A DNA stretch of 64,000 bases, from contig NC_039364.1 in assembly GCF_003573695.1 (NCBI RefSeq), positions 63,694,256 to 63,758,255 of the forward strand, read 5' to 3'. Positions 11,331-21,779 of this stretch are shown here, in pieces. The translations under genes and the position numbers were made by a program. Source of the DNA: Papaver somniferum. Lineage: Eukaryota > Streptophyta > Magnoliopsida > Ranunculales > Papaveraceae. The notes beneath the pieces are model-generated. The model was not told the origin of the DNA. It did not search any database and was given only the letters and a program-made list of their open reading frames with translations. How positions within the stretch are numbered: the stretch's first letter is position 1; each line of letters begins with the position of its first letter.

Positions 11331-13188
11331 CGACGTTAAACCAAGCGCTAAATGGGAGGCAACCCATCGGTTTTGTATCTTTATCCATTTTGTTTTTAAT
11401 TTTCTTAGTTTTTCATATCATATCTTGCATTCCCATCTTAGATTTTACAAAGTACAATATCTATAATGAAAGTTTTGACGAATTCTCGCCAGAAAATTCT
11501 GACTGCGCACTTGTTACGAAAATAGCTCTCGAGATTTCATACGAAGTCCGATTTGAATGGTTGACACCAAATTTTAAAAAGGACAGACATACCTTTCTTT
11601 TCAAAAAAGAAAATATGAATTAGGAGTCTGTTTAGTTTGAGAGATAGGCCTGGACATTTGAGTTTTGGTATTTTTTCAGAACTTTTTCAGACTGCATGTC
11701 AGTCAGTCCGGAGGCCATAAAAGTACGACCGTTTATCGAAACACTGTGAAATTTTTAAACATTATAGAAAAGACGTAGGCTAACAACTTTCATTTAGAAT
11801 GTTTTTCCTAGTTCCCTACCCATTTGTACAGTTTTCGAGTTTTTCACGGATGTTATGTCAGAAATCAGAATTTTCGGTTTTGAACATTGAGGACAATGTT
11901 GAGTTTAAGTGTGGGGGAGCATTTAGTATCTACTATTTGCATATACACATAATAATAATACTCTTTGATTTCTTTCATTCTTGAGACTTCGTCTTTTGGA
12001 GTTAATTATGAGCTATTTAGGATGACACTCGAAACCTTTTAAGGTTGAAACAGTTCTAACGGCTATAGATTAAGTTCCACTTTATCATTCTACAATCCTT
12101 AAATATACACGTTCATAATTGAATTCAAAACTAAGCTATGGTAGTCTTTTGAAAGAGTCATCCTCGCAATTAATCATTATTCAATCACTTTCTTTTTGCT
12201 TTTCCAGTTATATGTTTCTCTAAAGTGATTTGGTGGGATCCAAATACTGCCGTGGATGTTGTAGCACGGTAATCATTGGTTGAGTTTATATAAAATCCCC
12301 ATAAGACAATTGTCTTACACTCGTAAAGAGTAAAGAGTGAGCCGAAAAAAAAATTATATATAAATAAGGCTCCTCTTCTTTTATCGACATTACTAATAAA
12401 TGATAGGTCCGGAATTTCGGACTAATCATAGTCGATGAAAAAAAAATCATATCATCATTATATAGCAAGTCAAAGAGACTATTGATGAGGTTCTTGACAC
12501 TTTGATAGCAGTATGTGTGAAATGTTGTCCCTGTCTTCGTCGCCTAAGCAAGCATGGAGTGCAGGATCTAAGGCAACTATCATGTACTTACTGAAGGGAA
12601 ACATGCGCTTAGAGTATATAATCATGTGGTCAAGTTAAATGGGTGTTTCTATCAACTATTGTGCTATAAATAAGAATCGTTTGACGACATTCATACAAGT
12701 ATTGTGGGTAACATCTTTCACTTAAGTCAACATTTGCACGCTTCACTTTTCTATTTCCATTTTCTTATCTATCCATGTGATTTCAGTATACGAGTGTTGT
12801 GACAAACGTTGAAACAAGTACGATGACTATCTTAGTAGAGTTTTGCAATCAGGTTGAATGTCACACATAAGTAATTGCTAATATATGATGATTGGAATGT
12901 ATGTGGGATGTTTGCAGCTAAAGAACATATGCAAGCTAATTATTTGGCTTTCTACTTTGTGTCTATCCTTAGTGGTTCTTCCAAGGCGAGAGATTGGAGT
13001 AGGTTTTGTGGGTATACCTCTTGTAAACCCTCACGAGACTATAACTCGTCCACTAGGGACACTAGGGGTTTAAAGGTCTTTTATTCATGCTAAGAGTAAC
13101 CGTATCCTCGCGACATGGAGTTGTTGTATTTATGATTAGTTTTATTTAGTTTGCTCGAGGACTAGCAAAACCTAAGTGTGGGGGAATT
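11170..13188 (+). other. E2 internal non-coding part with three PPT-like tracts
   Basis: AAGTGTGGGGGAA-type tracts occur at 11170-11182, 11907-11919 and 13175-13188; only the last abuts the 3' LTR. The palindrome AACATTG-AGGA-CAATGTT (11883-11900) precedes the second tract. GACGTTAAACCAAGCGCTAA followed by GGGAGGCAACCCA (about 11331-11366) is a common non-coding signature of plant Ty3/Gypsy elements. No gene is supported in 11470-13170. Confidence 0.7.
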
Positions 13189-14697
13189 TGATAAGTGCAT
13201 AATTCATATGATTTTAGTGTTCATTCCATACTTGTTTTAGCTATTATTCTTGCATGTATTCTTATTATTACCATTGCTTTCTCTTATTTGTCTCTATTAG
13301 GTGAATCATCCAAAAAGGAGCTACAAAGTGCTGAAAAGAGATAAGAAGAGAAGTATCCCAAGTATCCAAGCGCCCAATTCCAAGAGAAGTGGAAGAAGTG
13401 CGACGAAAAGGAGCAAAACGTTCATAATCAAGACACAGGCCAAAGACCGATCTTAACTCACTCAAATTAAGTATTTCTCATCATCATCTTGAATATAATT
13501 GAAATATAAAAAGAATGCAAAAAGAATTAGGACATTCCGAGTTCGGATGAAAAAGTTGTGGCCAAAACAGTTTTCATTGAATACCGAAGACAGTGAAGTC
13601 CGCAAACTGGGTTTGCGAACCGAGTTCGCAGACTTATTTCCGAAAATATCTGATGGAATTTGAAGTTTCCGAACTGGGTACGCGAACTTATCAAATGGGA
13701 AACGTGTATTCACACCTTGGAAGGCCTACGGTCACGTTTGAAGTCGTTAGGTCATATTTTCTGGTCGGGTTCCTAAACCTAACTAAATACTTGGAGACCA
13801 AGCAATGTAAACCTATAAAAAGATATTAGGTTATGTAAAAATATCATTGAATCTCATATCACAAGTTTTACATCAAAAACCTAGGGTTTACCCCTTTAGG
13901 GGGAAACCACCATTCTTCATCTTCTTTGTAATATGAGTAGCTAAATCCTTTGTTGATTAAGGATGAATTCAATGTTCTAAGCAAGAAGCTTTATTAATAC
14001 AAATCTATTGGGAGTTTTTATCATCATCGTTTGTCTTTACCATATCTAGGGTTTATGAGTGATTCTTATATTGATTTGGGAGGCCTACTAGATCAGTATA
14101 TTGATTATTGTATTGCTAGTGGAAGTTATGAGAAAAGTAATTGTCGATTAACTCTCTACACAAGTAGAAATCGCGAGACCTTACAGAGGGATTATGTGTA
14201 GCAATCGTGTGTGAAGATAACACCAGCAAGTAAACCTTGAGCTAAGATTTTAACTACTGGGATCAACCTAATTCACAAAGCTTAAAGCGTTCGATTGGAT
14301 TACACTTTGAGTGAGCTACTACTTGGTGGTTCAGTTGAATAGAATCTGATATTGGAGAGCTTTTGTATCTGTGGTAAAAGGATTTTTGGGGATAACACTG
14401 AGCTAGTTGTTATTATACGGTTGGTGATGAATGGTTCTTATGAACGATAGATAAGTATATTAATCCAGTTATCGCTTGGTAACGGCGAAGGATTCCTTGA
14501 TCATCTTTCTTTTATTATTATATTTTTATTAATCTTAAAACCAAAATCCCCCTTTGTTATTTACTTTGTTTTGCTAATACAAATAACCTATCAATTACAC
14601 AGCTCTATGTGGGAACGATCTCTTACTACCGTTATATTACCAGTTAATTAGTGGGAAATATATTTAATAATTTGTTGAGCCTACGACAGCCCATACA
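13189..14697 (+). repeat. E2 3' LTR, complete (1509 bp)
   Basis: The termini are TGATAAGTGC and CCCATACA. It is flanked on the right by TSD gtata (14698-14702) and on the left by the PPT. It is the reference for the truncated 5' LTR. Confidence 0.92.
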
Positions 14698-14702
14698 GTA
14701 TA

Positions 14703-15395
14703 TTCGTGGGAGACGGATTTATCTATTACTGTAGACTTTTCTGTGTGATACAGATTTGTTTATTAAAGTCTTTGACTTTGGGTCGTAGCAACTCTTAGTT
14801 GTGGGTGAGATCAGCTAAGGGAATCAAGTACGTAGTATCCTGCTGGGATCAGAGACGTAGGAGCATAACTGTACCTTGGATCAGTGTGAGATTGATTGGG
14901 GTTCAACTACAGTCCAGACCGAAGTTAATTTGGAGTAGGCTAGTGTATGTAGCGGCTTAATACAGTGTGTGTTCAATCTGGACTAGGTCGCAGGGTTTTT
15001 CTGCATTTACGGTTTCCTCGTTAACAAAATTCTGGTGTTTGTGTTATTTCTTTTCCGCATTATATTTTGTTATGTAATTGAAATATCACAGGTTGTGCGT
15101 TGTTCAATCAATTAGAATATCCGACCTTTTGGTTGTTGATTTAAATTGATTGACACTTGGATATTGGTCTTTGGTACCATCCAAGTTATCTCTCTAGTAT
15201 TTGATAAAGACTCGCAGATTTCTATTTGCTTGAGTATATATCAAATCGAGAGATTGAGATATAAACTCTTTGATATACTTTTTATCTAGATTGAGTCTGA
15301 CTGTATAGTTGATTCTCTAGAAAGTATATTGGAGTTTGTCCATACACATTGCTAAGTGAAATATTGGGTGTGGTTGTTGTACCCCCGCTTTTTCA
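14703..15395 (+). repeat. E3 LTR, 3' fragment
   Basis: It continues the LTR interrupted at 8453 and matches about 62690-63362, ending in CGCTTTTTCA. The 7605-8453 and 14703-15395 pieces sum to 1542 bp, against 1538 bp in the intact copy. The following DNA is LINE coding sequence, so this is either a 3' LTR or a solo LTR. Confidence 0.87.
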
Positions 15396-16792
15396 GAACT
15401 CAACACTAATTTTTGAAATGCTTCATGAACATATTGCTAGGAAGATAAAAAATACTAGAATAGCCAGAGACAAACCAGATACTCTTAGATGGCTTCTTAC
15501 AAAATCTGGTGTTTTTACTGTGAAGTCCACGTATAACAAACTTACTGAAAGAACTGTGAATCATTACAACTTGGAACAGCCAGATTCCTTTTGGAACAAT
15601 TTATGGAATCTAAATGTGTCTCAAAGAATTAAAATTTTTGCTTGGAAGTGTTTACATAATGCTATTTCTACAAATCTGAAACTATCTAAATTTATGGAAG
15701 ATATTCATCCTAATTGCTCTTATGGTTGTAATGTAGTAGAATCCATAGAACATTTATTGCTTTTTTGTCCATTTGCCAAGTCTGTCTGGGCTACAAAGCC
15801 ATTTCCTATAGAGCTTCACTTTGACAGATCCATAACATTCTTGGATATCTGTAAGGAGTGGATAGGGAAAAAAGACCCTACTATACCCATAGAAATAATC
15901 TTGACAAAAGCCTGGTTCATATAAAAGGAAAGATGTAACAGAGTCTTTGAAAAAAAACAGCAAACTAGTGCTCAATTAGGTTTAGAAATACAAAGATTTT
16001 TAGATTTCTGGTAGAAGGATAACATCTCAATTAGACAAATATCAACAGACAAAATATGAGATACATAAATGGTCTCCTCCTACGAGAACACAGCTGAAAC
16101 TCAATATAGATGCTGCTTGGATTTCTGTGAATATGCCTGCAAGTTTCTCTTTAATTCTTAGGAATGATGCAGGAGACTTTAAACAAGGAAGAGCAGGACC
16201 ATTCCCCGCTACTACCTCTGAAGAAGCGGAAGCCTTAGGACTGTTGCAGGGAGCTAAATGAGCAGTAGAAAGAGGATTGTCCAACTTTACTATGGAAGGT
16301 GATTGTAAGAATCTTTTTGATTATCTGAATGGGAAAGCGTCTCAAATTTCCTGGCAGAACCGAACTATAATGGATGAAGTAAAAAGAGAGCTTAATCTCT
16401 GTCATTTTTTTGGGTTTTTATTATGTGCCAAGAACAACAAACAATGTAGCTGATTTATTAGTAAAGGAAGTCAAATCTTTCAGAAATATCCTTAATTGGA
16501 GGAATGAACCTCCATCTTGTATAAAATTTGCTTTAGAAGTAGATAAATCAAATGTTAGGGTTGAATCTAATAGCCTAACATTCAATGGCTCTACTCATCT
16601 TGATGTAAGGGTTACTAACTCCCTAAGTTAGTCTTTTGAATGCACTTAACTTACCAAAAAAAAATAAAGATTAGAATTTAGATTTTTTTTTAATGCTTTT
16701 TTCTTTCTTTTTTTTGGAGCTCGATTTCATACCTTCATTCTTTCCGTTTTTCGTTTCCTTTGATTAATAAAGCTACCTCTAAGGGGAAAAAA
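15396..16792 (+). pseudogene. LINE remnant: zf-RVT and RNase H-like 3' end
   Basis: An ORF through 15924 has the zinc-binding region typical of the C-terminus of plant LINE reverse transcriptases (RWLLTKSGVFTVKSTYNKL, FAWKCLHNAISTN, CSYGCNVVESIEHLLLFCPFA). Downstream, frame-shifted pieces resemble the plant non-LTR RNase H module: DAAWISV near 16110, EAEALGLL near 16220, a stop at 16258-16260, MEGDCKNLFDYL near 16290 and YVPRTTNNVADLL near 16420. AATAAAG and a short A-run close the element near 16770-16792. The E3 LTR removed or displaced its 5' part. It is non-functional. Confidence 0.82.
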
Positions 16793-16807
16793 GGTTGTAG
16801 GGTGTAA

Positions 16808-17713
16808 GAGCAACCACAGTGGGCGAGTAAACCTATATATTTGGTAAAAAAACGAGACACAGCGGGACAGACTATCGACTAAAAACCGGAATAAAACCAA
16901 ATCCCAGACTATATTTGGTCTGGGACCAAGACTAAAACTAAATATAATCGAGTGATGGTATAATGTTCGTTTGTCATTGGGTGATTATATAAACTACGCT
17001 TGACATGAAGCGCATGTATAGTCTTCGCCCCATGAAGAGGCGTGCATATAAACTACACCCCAATGAAACATTGCTGAAATGTATGCCCGATTGGGCGTTT
17101 GCTGAAGTTTACACCTGGCATCAGGCGTTGATATACACGCCGCCCCATTGAGACTGTTGTAAACTCCAACCTAGTCGGTGTTGGTTACATGGCATCACCT
17201 GTCACCAATTGTTTGGAATCGCACATCTAACATTAATAATCGAGCATACAACGCATCCCATATTTGATTGTGAAGTTTATCCTTAAAATAAAAAAAAAGA
17301 TGTTTCATTGTCAAGTAACTAAATTGCGTGCATGTATATTATCCATCATTCACAACACTACAGGTAAAGAAGGTCAGCCTGATTGGCTGCATAAAGATAT
17401 CGATTTCTAGAAGTTTGTCTATTTCTACTACCCCACAAGGCGAACACTATATCTCCGTCTCGTTATGGGGCGTATGTTATACGTTCTCCCCAAAACCGGC
17501 CCATGTAAAGTCTCCGCCCGTTGTCGGGTGTGCATAATACCTCCGCTCCATTCAGGCGTGCAGTATACCACCGTCCCTCATCAAACGAACATTATATCTA
17601 TGCTCCATCAAATTTAGTCTTGTACCGGAGTGTCATAACACGGACTAAATTCAAACTTTGGTCTTTCTTTTTCTCTTTGGTCTTTGGTTATACCCCCACC
17701 ATTGCAGTTGCTC
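16808..17713. mobile_element. Tourist-like MITE A (906 bp) upstream of PTAC13
   Basis: The termini are inverted: GAGCAACCACAGTGGGCGAG on the left and CCATTGCAGTTGCTC on the right. They are flanked by TAA on both sides (16805-16807 and 17714-17716), the usual 3-bp target of PIF/Harbinger elements. The interior is a run of degenerate 35-45-bp units built on GGGCGT...TATA...ACGCC-type inverted motifs. It has no ORF of its own and shares its ends with the element at 32149-32710. Confidence 0.78.
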
Positions 17714-17863
17714 TAAGTACCCTGATCAGTCAGGATGGTTTCTCCCCATTTCCACTCATAATAAACAAGTCCCTCAAGGAATGCTTTGCCAAGCTGGATT
17801 TCATTAGGGTCTACCCCGTAACCTGCGGATAGTTGCCGATATAAAGTGTAACAACAAAAGAAG
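17714..17863 (+). promoter_or_regulatory. Proximal upstream region of PTAC13
   Basis: Only about 150 bp separate the MITE end from the first ATG. A weak TATA-like GATATAAAG lies at 17838-17846. Promoter function is inferred from position only. Confidence 0.35.
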
Positions 17864-20230
17864 ATGAGGTTGAGTTTGAACACTGAAGCAAAGGGGAAGA
17901 GGAGGGAGTGTAAGTTTTCTTCTCCTGGTAGACTTTCTTCAAATATGGAGTTATCCATGGGGATTGGCCACCTATCACTCTCCCACTCCTCTTCTACCTC
18001 ATCTTCTCTCTCTAGATTATACCCAATTCCTTGCTTATCAGTTTTAAACAGGAAAAAGAAAATAAATTTGAAGGTATCATCTGCAATTCTCCAGGAGGAG
18101 GAGGAGGAGTCTGGTGGTGATGGTGAATTCTTGACTGGTAGAGAGAGGAGACAGTTGAGAAATGAAAGAAGAGCATCAACAACAAACAACTGGAGAGAAG
18201 AAGTGGAGGATAAGCTACTCGGGACTAAGTTTTCGAGGAAGAGATTTGCTACTTGGACTGAAGAGCTTAACCTTGATAATCTTGCTTTACTTGGTCCTCA
18301 ATGGTGGGTTGTTCGTGTTTCTCGTGTTTCTGGTCAAGAAACTGCTGATGTTATTGGTCGAACTCTCAATAGAAAATTTCCCAATATTGATTTTAAGGTA
18401 CTCACTGAAATGTATATTATCAATTTTCCTTGTTTATTTTAACCATATCACCTTGTTTTGTCTGGTGAACCTTAAATAAGTTGGAGTAATTTCTAATTGG
18501 CATGCAATCTGTGCTGTTTTGGGATCATTGTCTTCATTTGGGATGTATGCACTGAGTTTTATCTGCTTAAACCTTGGATATGAGACGATGATAAGCATTA
18601 TGTGCATGAACTGGCCTTCATAATGCGCTGTTTTTCCTGTCATTGCTCATTCATGTCCTGTTTAGCGATAGTCCATTTTTATCAATTAGGATTAAAGAAG
18701 CTGTAGCATGAAATTGCAAGAACACAGATGTGGTCAGTTGGACTTTGGCAGCCATGACTTGCTATGGTTTATATTTGTTATCAATTATGTATTGGCAGAC
18801 AGGACTCACGATGAATCAGTTGTACTATGCTAATTTGTTTATTTTCAGATCTATGCTCCTGCTGTACGGGTGAAGCGGAAGTTAAAGAATGGTTCTATTA
18901 CAGTTAAACCAAAGCCCCTATTTCCTGGATGTGTCTTTTTATGGTGTGTGTTGAATAAGGAGATACATGACTTCATCAGAGATACACCTGGGGTTGGTGG
19001 CTTTATCGGCTCTACAGTTGGAAATACGTAAGAAACCGTGTTGTTTTTATTTATTTTAATTTTGATTGTTACATCTGTGATAAGCATGTTCTGCTGGTTT
19101 GGTCATTGAACTGCAAGTTCTATTTGACTTCTTGTTGTGTAGCTTCTCAGTAGAGTGAACTCTGTCAGGGAAAAAGGAATAGGATTAACATCCTTTCTGT
19201 GGTTTACTTGATCATGGTTCAAATCCTAGGGAGCTTCATATTGCACCATTGAACACATATAATGATGTCGCAGTCTTACTATCTTATCAAATAAACCGAA
19301 ACATTAGCTGGCCAGGTTAGGTTTTTCAACATCACAATAACATTTTGTCGCGATTAGTTTGTGACCTGAAAATGAGTACTGAGTAAACTTGGATTGTCAT
19401 AGTAAATGACTTTAGTAAAATCATAATGTGATTTATGATGATTTTAACTGGCCATATATCGAAATCCTACATTTGAGCAGTTCATCAAATTCCTAATGCT
19501 TCTGAAAATTCACATGAGGCTATATGTTGTTACAATTATAACTATTATTTACATTCTTTCTAGGAAAAAGCAGATCAATAGGCCCAAGCCTGTGTCTTCT
19601 AACGATATGGAAGCAATCTTTCGGCGAGCAAAAGAAGAACAAGTACAAACTGACCAAGCATTCGAGGAAGAACAGAAGGTACAGGCACTTGCTAACGAGG
19701 GAGAACCAAATCCAAAACCCAAAGTTGTTAAAAAATCTGTGACGGCGGATGCTAAAAGGAAAAACAGAACAAAGAAGGGTGCAAAGCCTGCTGTGGAAAA
19801 CACATCACTGCAACAGGATCATAAGTTGCTTGTCCCGGGTTCAAGTGTTCGAATAGTGTCTGGGCCTTTTATGGAGTTTACAGGCAACCTTAAGAAGCTG
19901 GATCGAAAGACTGGAAAGGTATACTTGTTACGATTTTCTATGAGTTTTCTAAAATGATTAAACATAGATAATGGATAACCTTCGCTGATGAGTTTTCTAA
20001 AATGACTATACACGCAAACACTGAAAGCTAAAGGTGCAAAAAATTATATTTTTCTTTTGAAAAGTATAATCAAAGTTATCTATAACATGGAGAAGCATAT
20101 GAGCAGAAGTCATTTGAGAAAGATTCATGTCTTATTGCAGGCCATTGTGGGATTTATGCTATTTGGAAAGGAAAGCTTAGTGGATGTTGATGCAAATCAA
20201 ATTGCCGTTGAGGGCCTTGAGGCATCATAA
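17864..20230 (+). CDS. PTAC13: Plastid NusG-like protein, pTAC13 type (4 exons)
   Basis: Inferred exons are 17864-18397, 18849-19027, 19564-19918 and 20141-20230. All have GT-AG junctions, the reading frame is kept, and the stop is TAA. Total length is 385 aa from the first ATG or 358 aa from ATG 17945. The second ATG opens a Ser-rich, Arg-ending stretch like a chloroplast transit peptide, so it may be the true start. An acidic linker is followed by an NGN (NusG N-terminal) domain starting QWWVVRVSRVSGQE and including PLFPGCVFLW. A charged Lys/Pro linker (exon 3) and a C-terminal KOW motif (PGSSVRIVSGPFMEFTG) complete it. In Arabidopsis, pTAC13 is a NusG/KOW protein of the plastid transcriptionally active chromosome and plastid-encoded polymerase environment. 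A role here in plastid transcription elongation or termination is inferred from that homology. No disruption is seen. Confidence 0.9.
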
Positions 20231-20370
20231 CGACAGGTTTCACATTTTGTAAAATTAGAAGTTTTTTTTGGTGAAAACTAGTTCTTTATATTGATGTAAA
20301 AATTTGTGGTTATTCGCCTTCAAGGTTCAAGCATCCTCATTTGCTGCTAGCTTTAGTACTTTTTACATTT

Positions 20371-20640
20371 TTTATCCAGCCAGGGTGAAAGAAATTATTT
20401 CAGGGACCCCTGGTTTTCATGAGTAGACTGGTAGAAGAAGTTTTTATCCAGCCAGGGTGAAAGAAATTATTTCAGGGACCTCTGGTTTTCATGAGTAGAC
20501 TGGTAGAAGAAGGAAGGCGAAAGAGTTCATAGTTGTAATTTCATGAGTAGACTGGTAGAAGAAGGAAGGCGAAAGAGCTCATAGATGTAGTTTCATGCAT
20601 AGACTAGTAGAAGAAGGAAGGCAGAAAGAGTTCATGGTTA
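20371..20640. repeat. Short tandem repeats downstream of PTAC13
   Basis: A 72-bp unit (TTTATCCAGCCAGGGTGAAA...) is present at 20371 and again at 20443. Its tail, CATGAGTAGACTGGTAGAAG, then continues as three 52-bp units starting at 20490, 20542 and 20594. It probably lies in or just beyond the 3' UTR. Confidence 0.85.
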
Positions 20641-21472
20641 CTGTCTGAACTATTTAGTCATATAATCCCACATATAAAAGAGCAATAATATTTTTCAACA
20701 CATGGTGGTAGTGATACTGTTTGTCCACATATACTGTTCACTTTAGTCACAAGACTCACAAATATCCAACACCTTATTTCACTCATAGTTGTATGTCATC
20801 TTATTTCACTCATAGTTGAGACATACAAGAGGATTCACTAATAACCTTATTTCAGTAACTAGTTCTACAGTGCTCAGAAAACGGTTCCAAAATATTAATT
20901 GTGTTAATTTGAAAACATAGAAAAAAAAACTTGTTCAGCTGATTCCGCGTAACTTCTGGTGGAGCTGATATCTCTGTGGCTAGTGCTTATGAATCACTGG
21001 ATTTCGATGAGTTTATCTCATTTACTGTCTCGTTCGTTTTCTGTATGGATAATAGGGCCCCAACGTTAGATTTTATCTCAAGAACAGCTAATAATGTTTC
21101 AAACATTTGCCTGCTGTGGGGTTATTTCTGCATTGCATTGCAAGATGGATAGCAGGAAATAAAGACAAACCTTTTTTCTGCATTGCATTACAAAGACAAA
21201 CTTTTTTCTGTTGTAGGGTTATTTCTGCATTGCATTGCAAAGATAGCAGGAAACAAAGACAAACCTTTTTCTGCATTGCATTGCAAAGAAACTAGAAAGT
21301 TGTGGGGTTATTTCTTCACAGTTTTGGAGTTTTGGAGTGACAAGCAACATAAGGGCTAGTATATGGGATGGGAGACTGGGACTGGGAGTGGAGTAATAAG
21401 AATAGCAGGAAGATTGTGAGAAGATATGTTGCGTGAAATGTAGATTTTATACTTGGGCTCTTCTCTTCCTAC
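20641..21472. other. Intergenic, with small TGCATTGCATTGCAAAGA repeats
   Basis: Around 21107-21295 the words TTATTTCTGCATTGCATT and AAAGACAAACCTTTTTTCTG recur four times in direct order. ORFs there on both strands are repeat artefacts. No gene is seen in the rest. Confidence 0.6.
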
Positions 21473-21779
21473 TAATATTACAATCCTGTTAAAGGGGCGG
21501 GTGGTTCCATTGGAGGGACGGCAAACCTAATAAGACAAAAAGGGTCATTAGGTGGTAATTCAAGTGCCCCTTATCAAAAAATATGGAAATGGCCAATTAA
21601 CCCTTATTATTAATAATCAAGATTAGTGATGATAATCAAGATTAGTGTTGTTAATTAATTTTCACTTATAATAACTCTAAAATCAGATTTTTAGAGTTAT
21701 AAAAAAAATATTAGAGAAGAAGAAAAAGAAAACTTATGTGATATTTGTGAAACCCTAGATTTTGATTCCCTCAATCAAA

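Larger units (their letters stand above)
8454..14697 (+). mobile_element. E2: gag-only LTR retrotransposon with rearranged 5' end
   Basis: The element has LTRs at 8454-9634 (3'-truncated) and 13189-14697, and a 5-bp TSD gtata at 8449-8453 and 14698-14702. The PBS is at 9933-9950, a broken gag-like ORF lies at 10027-11330, and the PPT is at 13175-13188. No protease, RT or integrase is visible. It is inserted in the E3 LTR: the flanks rejoin to match the intact family member at 60825-63362. The 5' LTR lacks its last 332 bp, which are replaced by an inverted copy of the leader and gag start. It is therefore presumably dead for normal strand transfer. Confidence 0.9.

Noticed and set aside
15349..15395. 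Start of the LINE ORF within the E3 LTR
   Set aside because: The LTR ends at 15395, so the first residues of that open frame are LTR sequence and not part of the LINE protein.
17713..18189. Minus-strand 158-aa ORF over the PTAC13 start
   Set aside because: Antisense of PTAC13 exon 1 and of the MITE edge; the plus-strand gene has coherent exons and domains.
21107..21295. Two Cys-rich small ORFs on opposite strands
   Set aside because: They are produced by four copies of a TGCATTGCATTGCAAAGA-type repeat.
21464..21473. 9-bp target-site duplication for the Mutator-like element
   Set aside because: Flanks (left CTTCCTAC, right ACAGCTACT) share only a short word; no convincing direct repeat.
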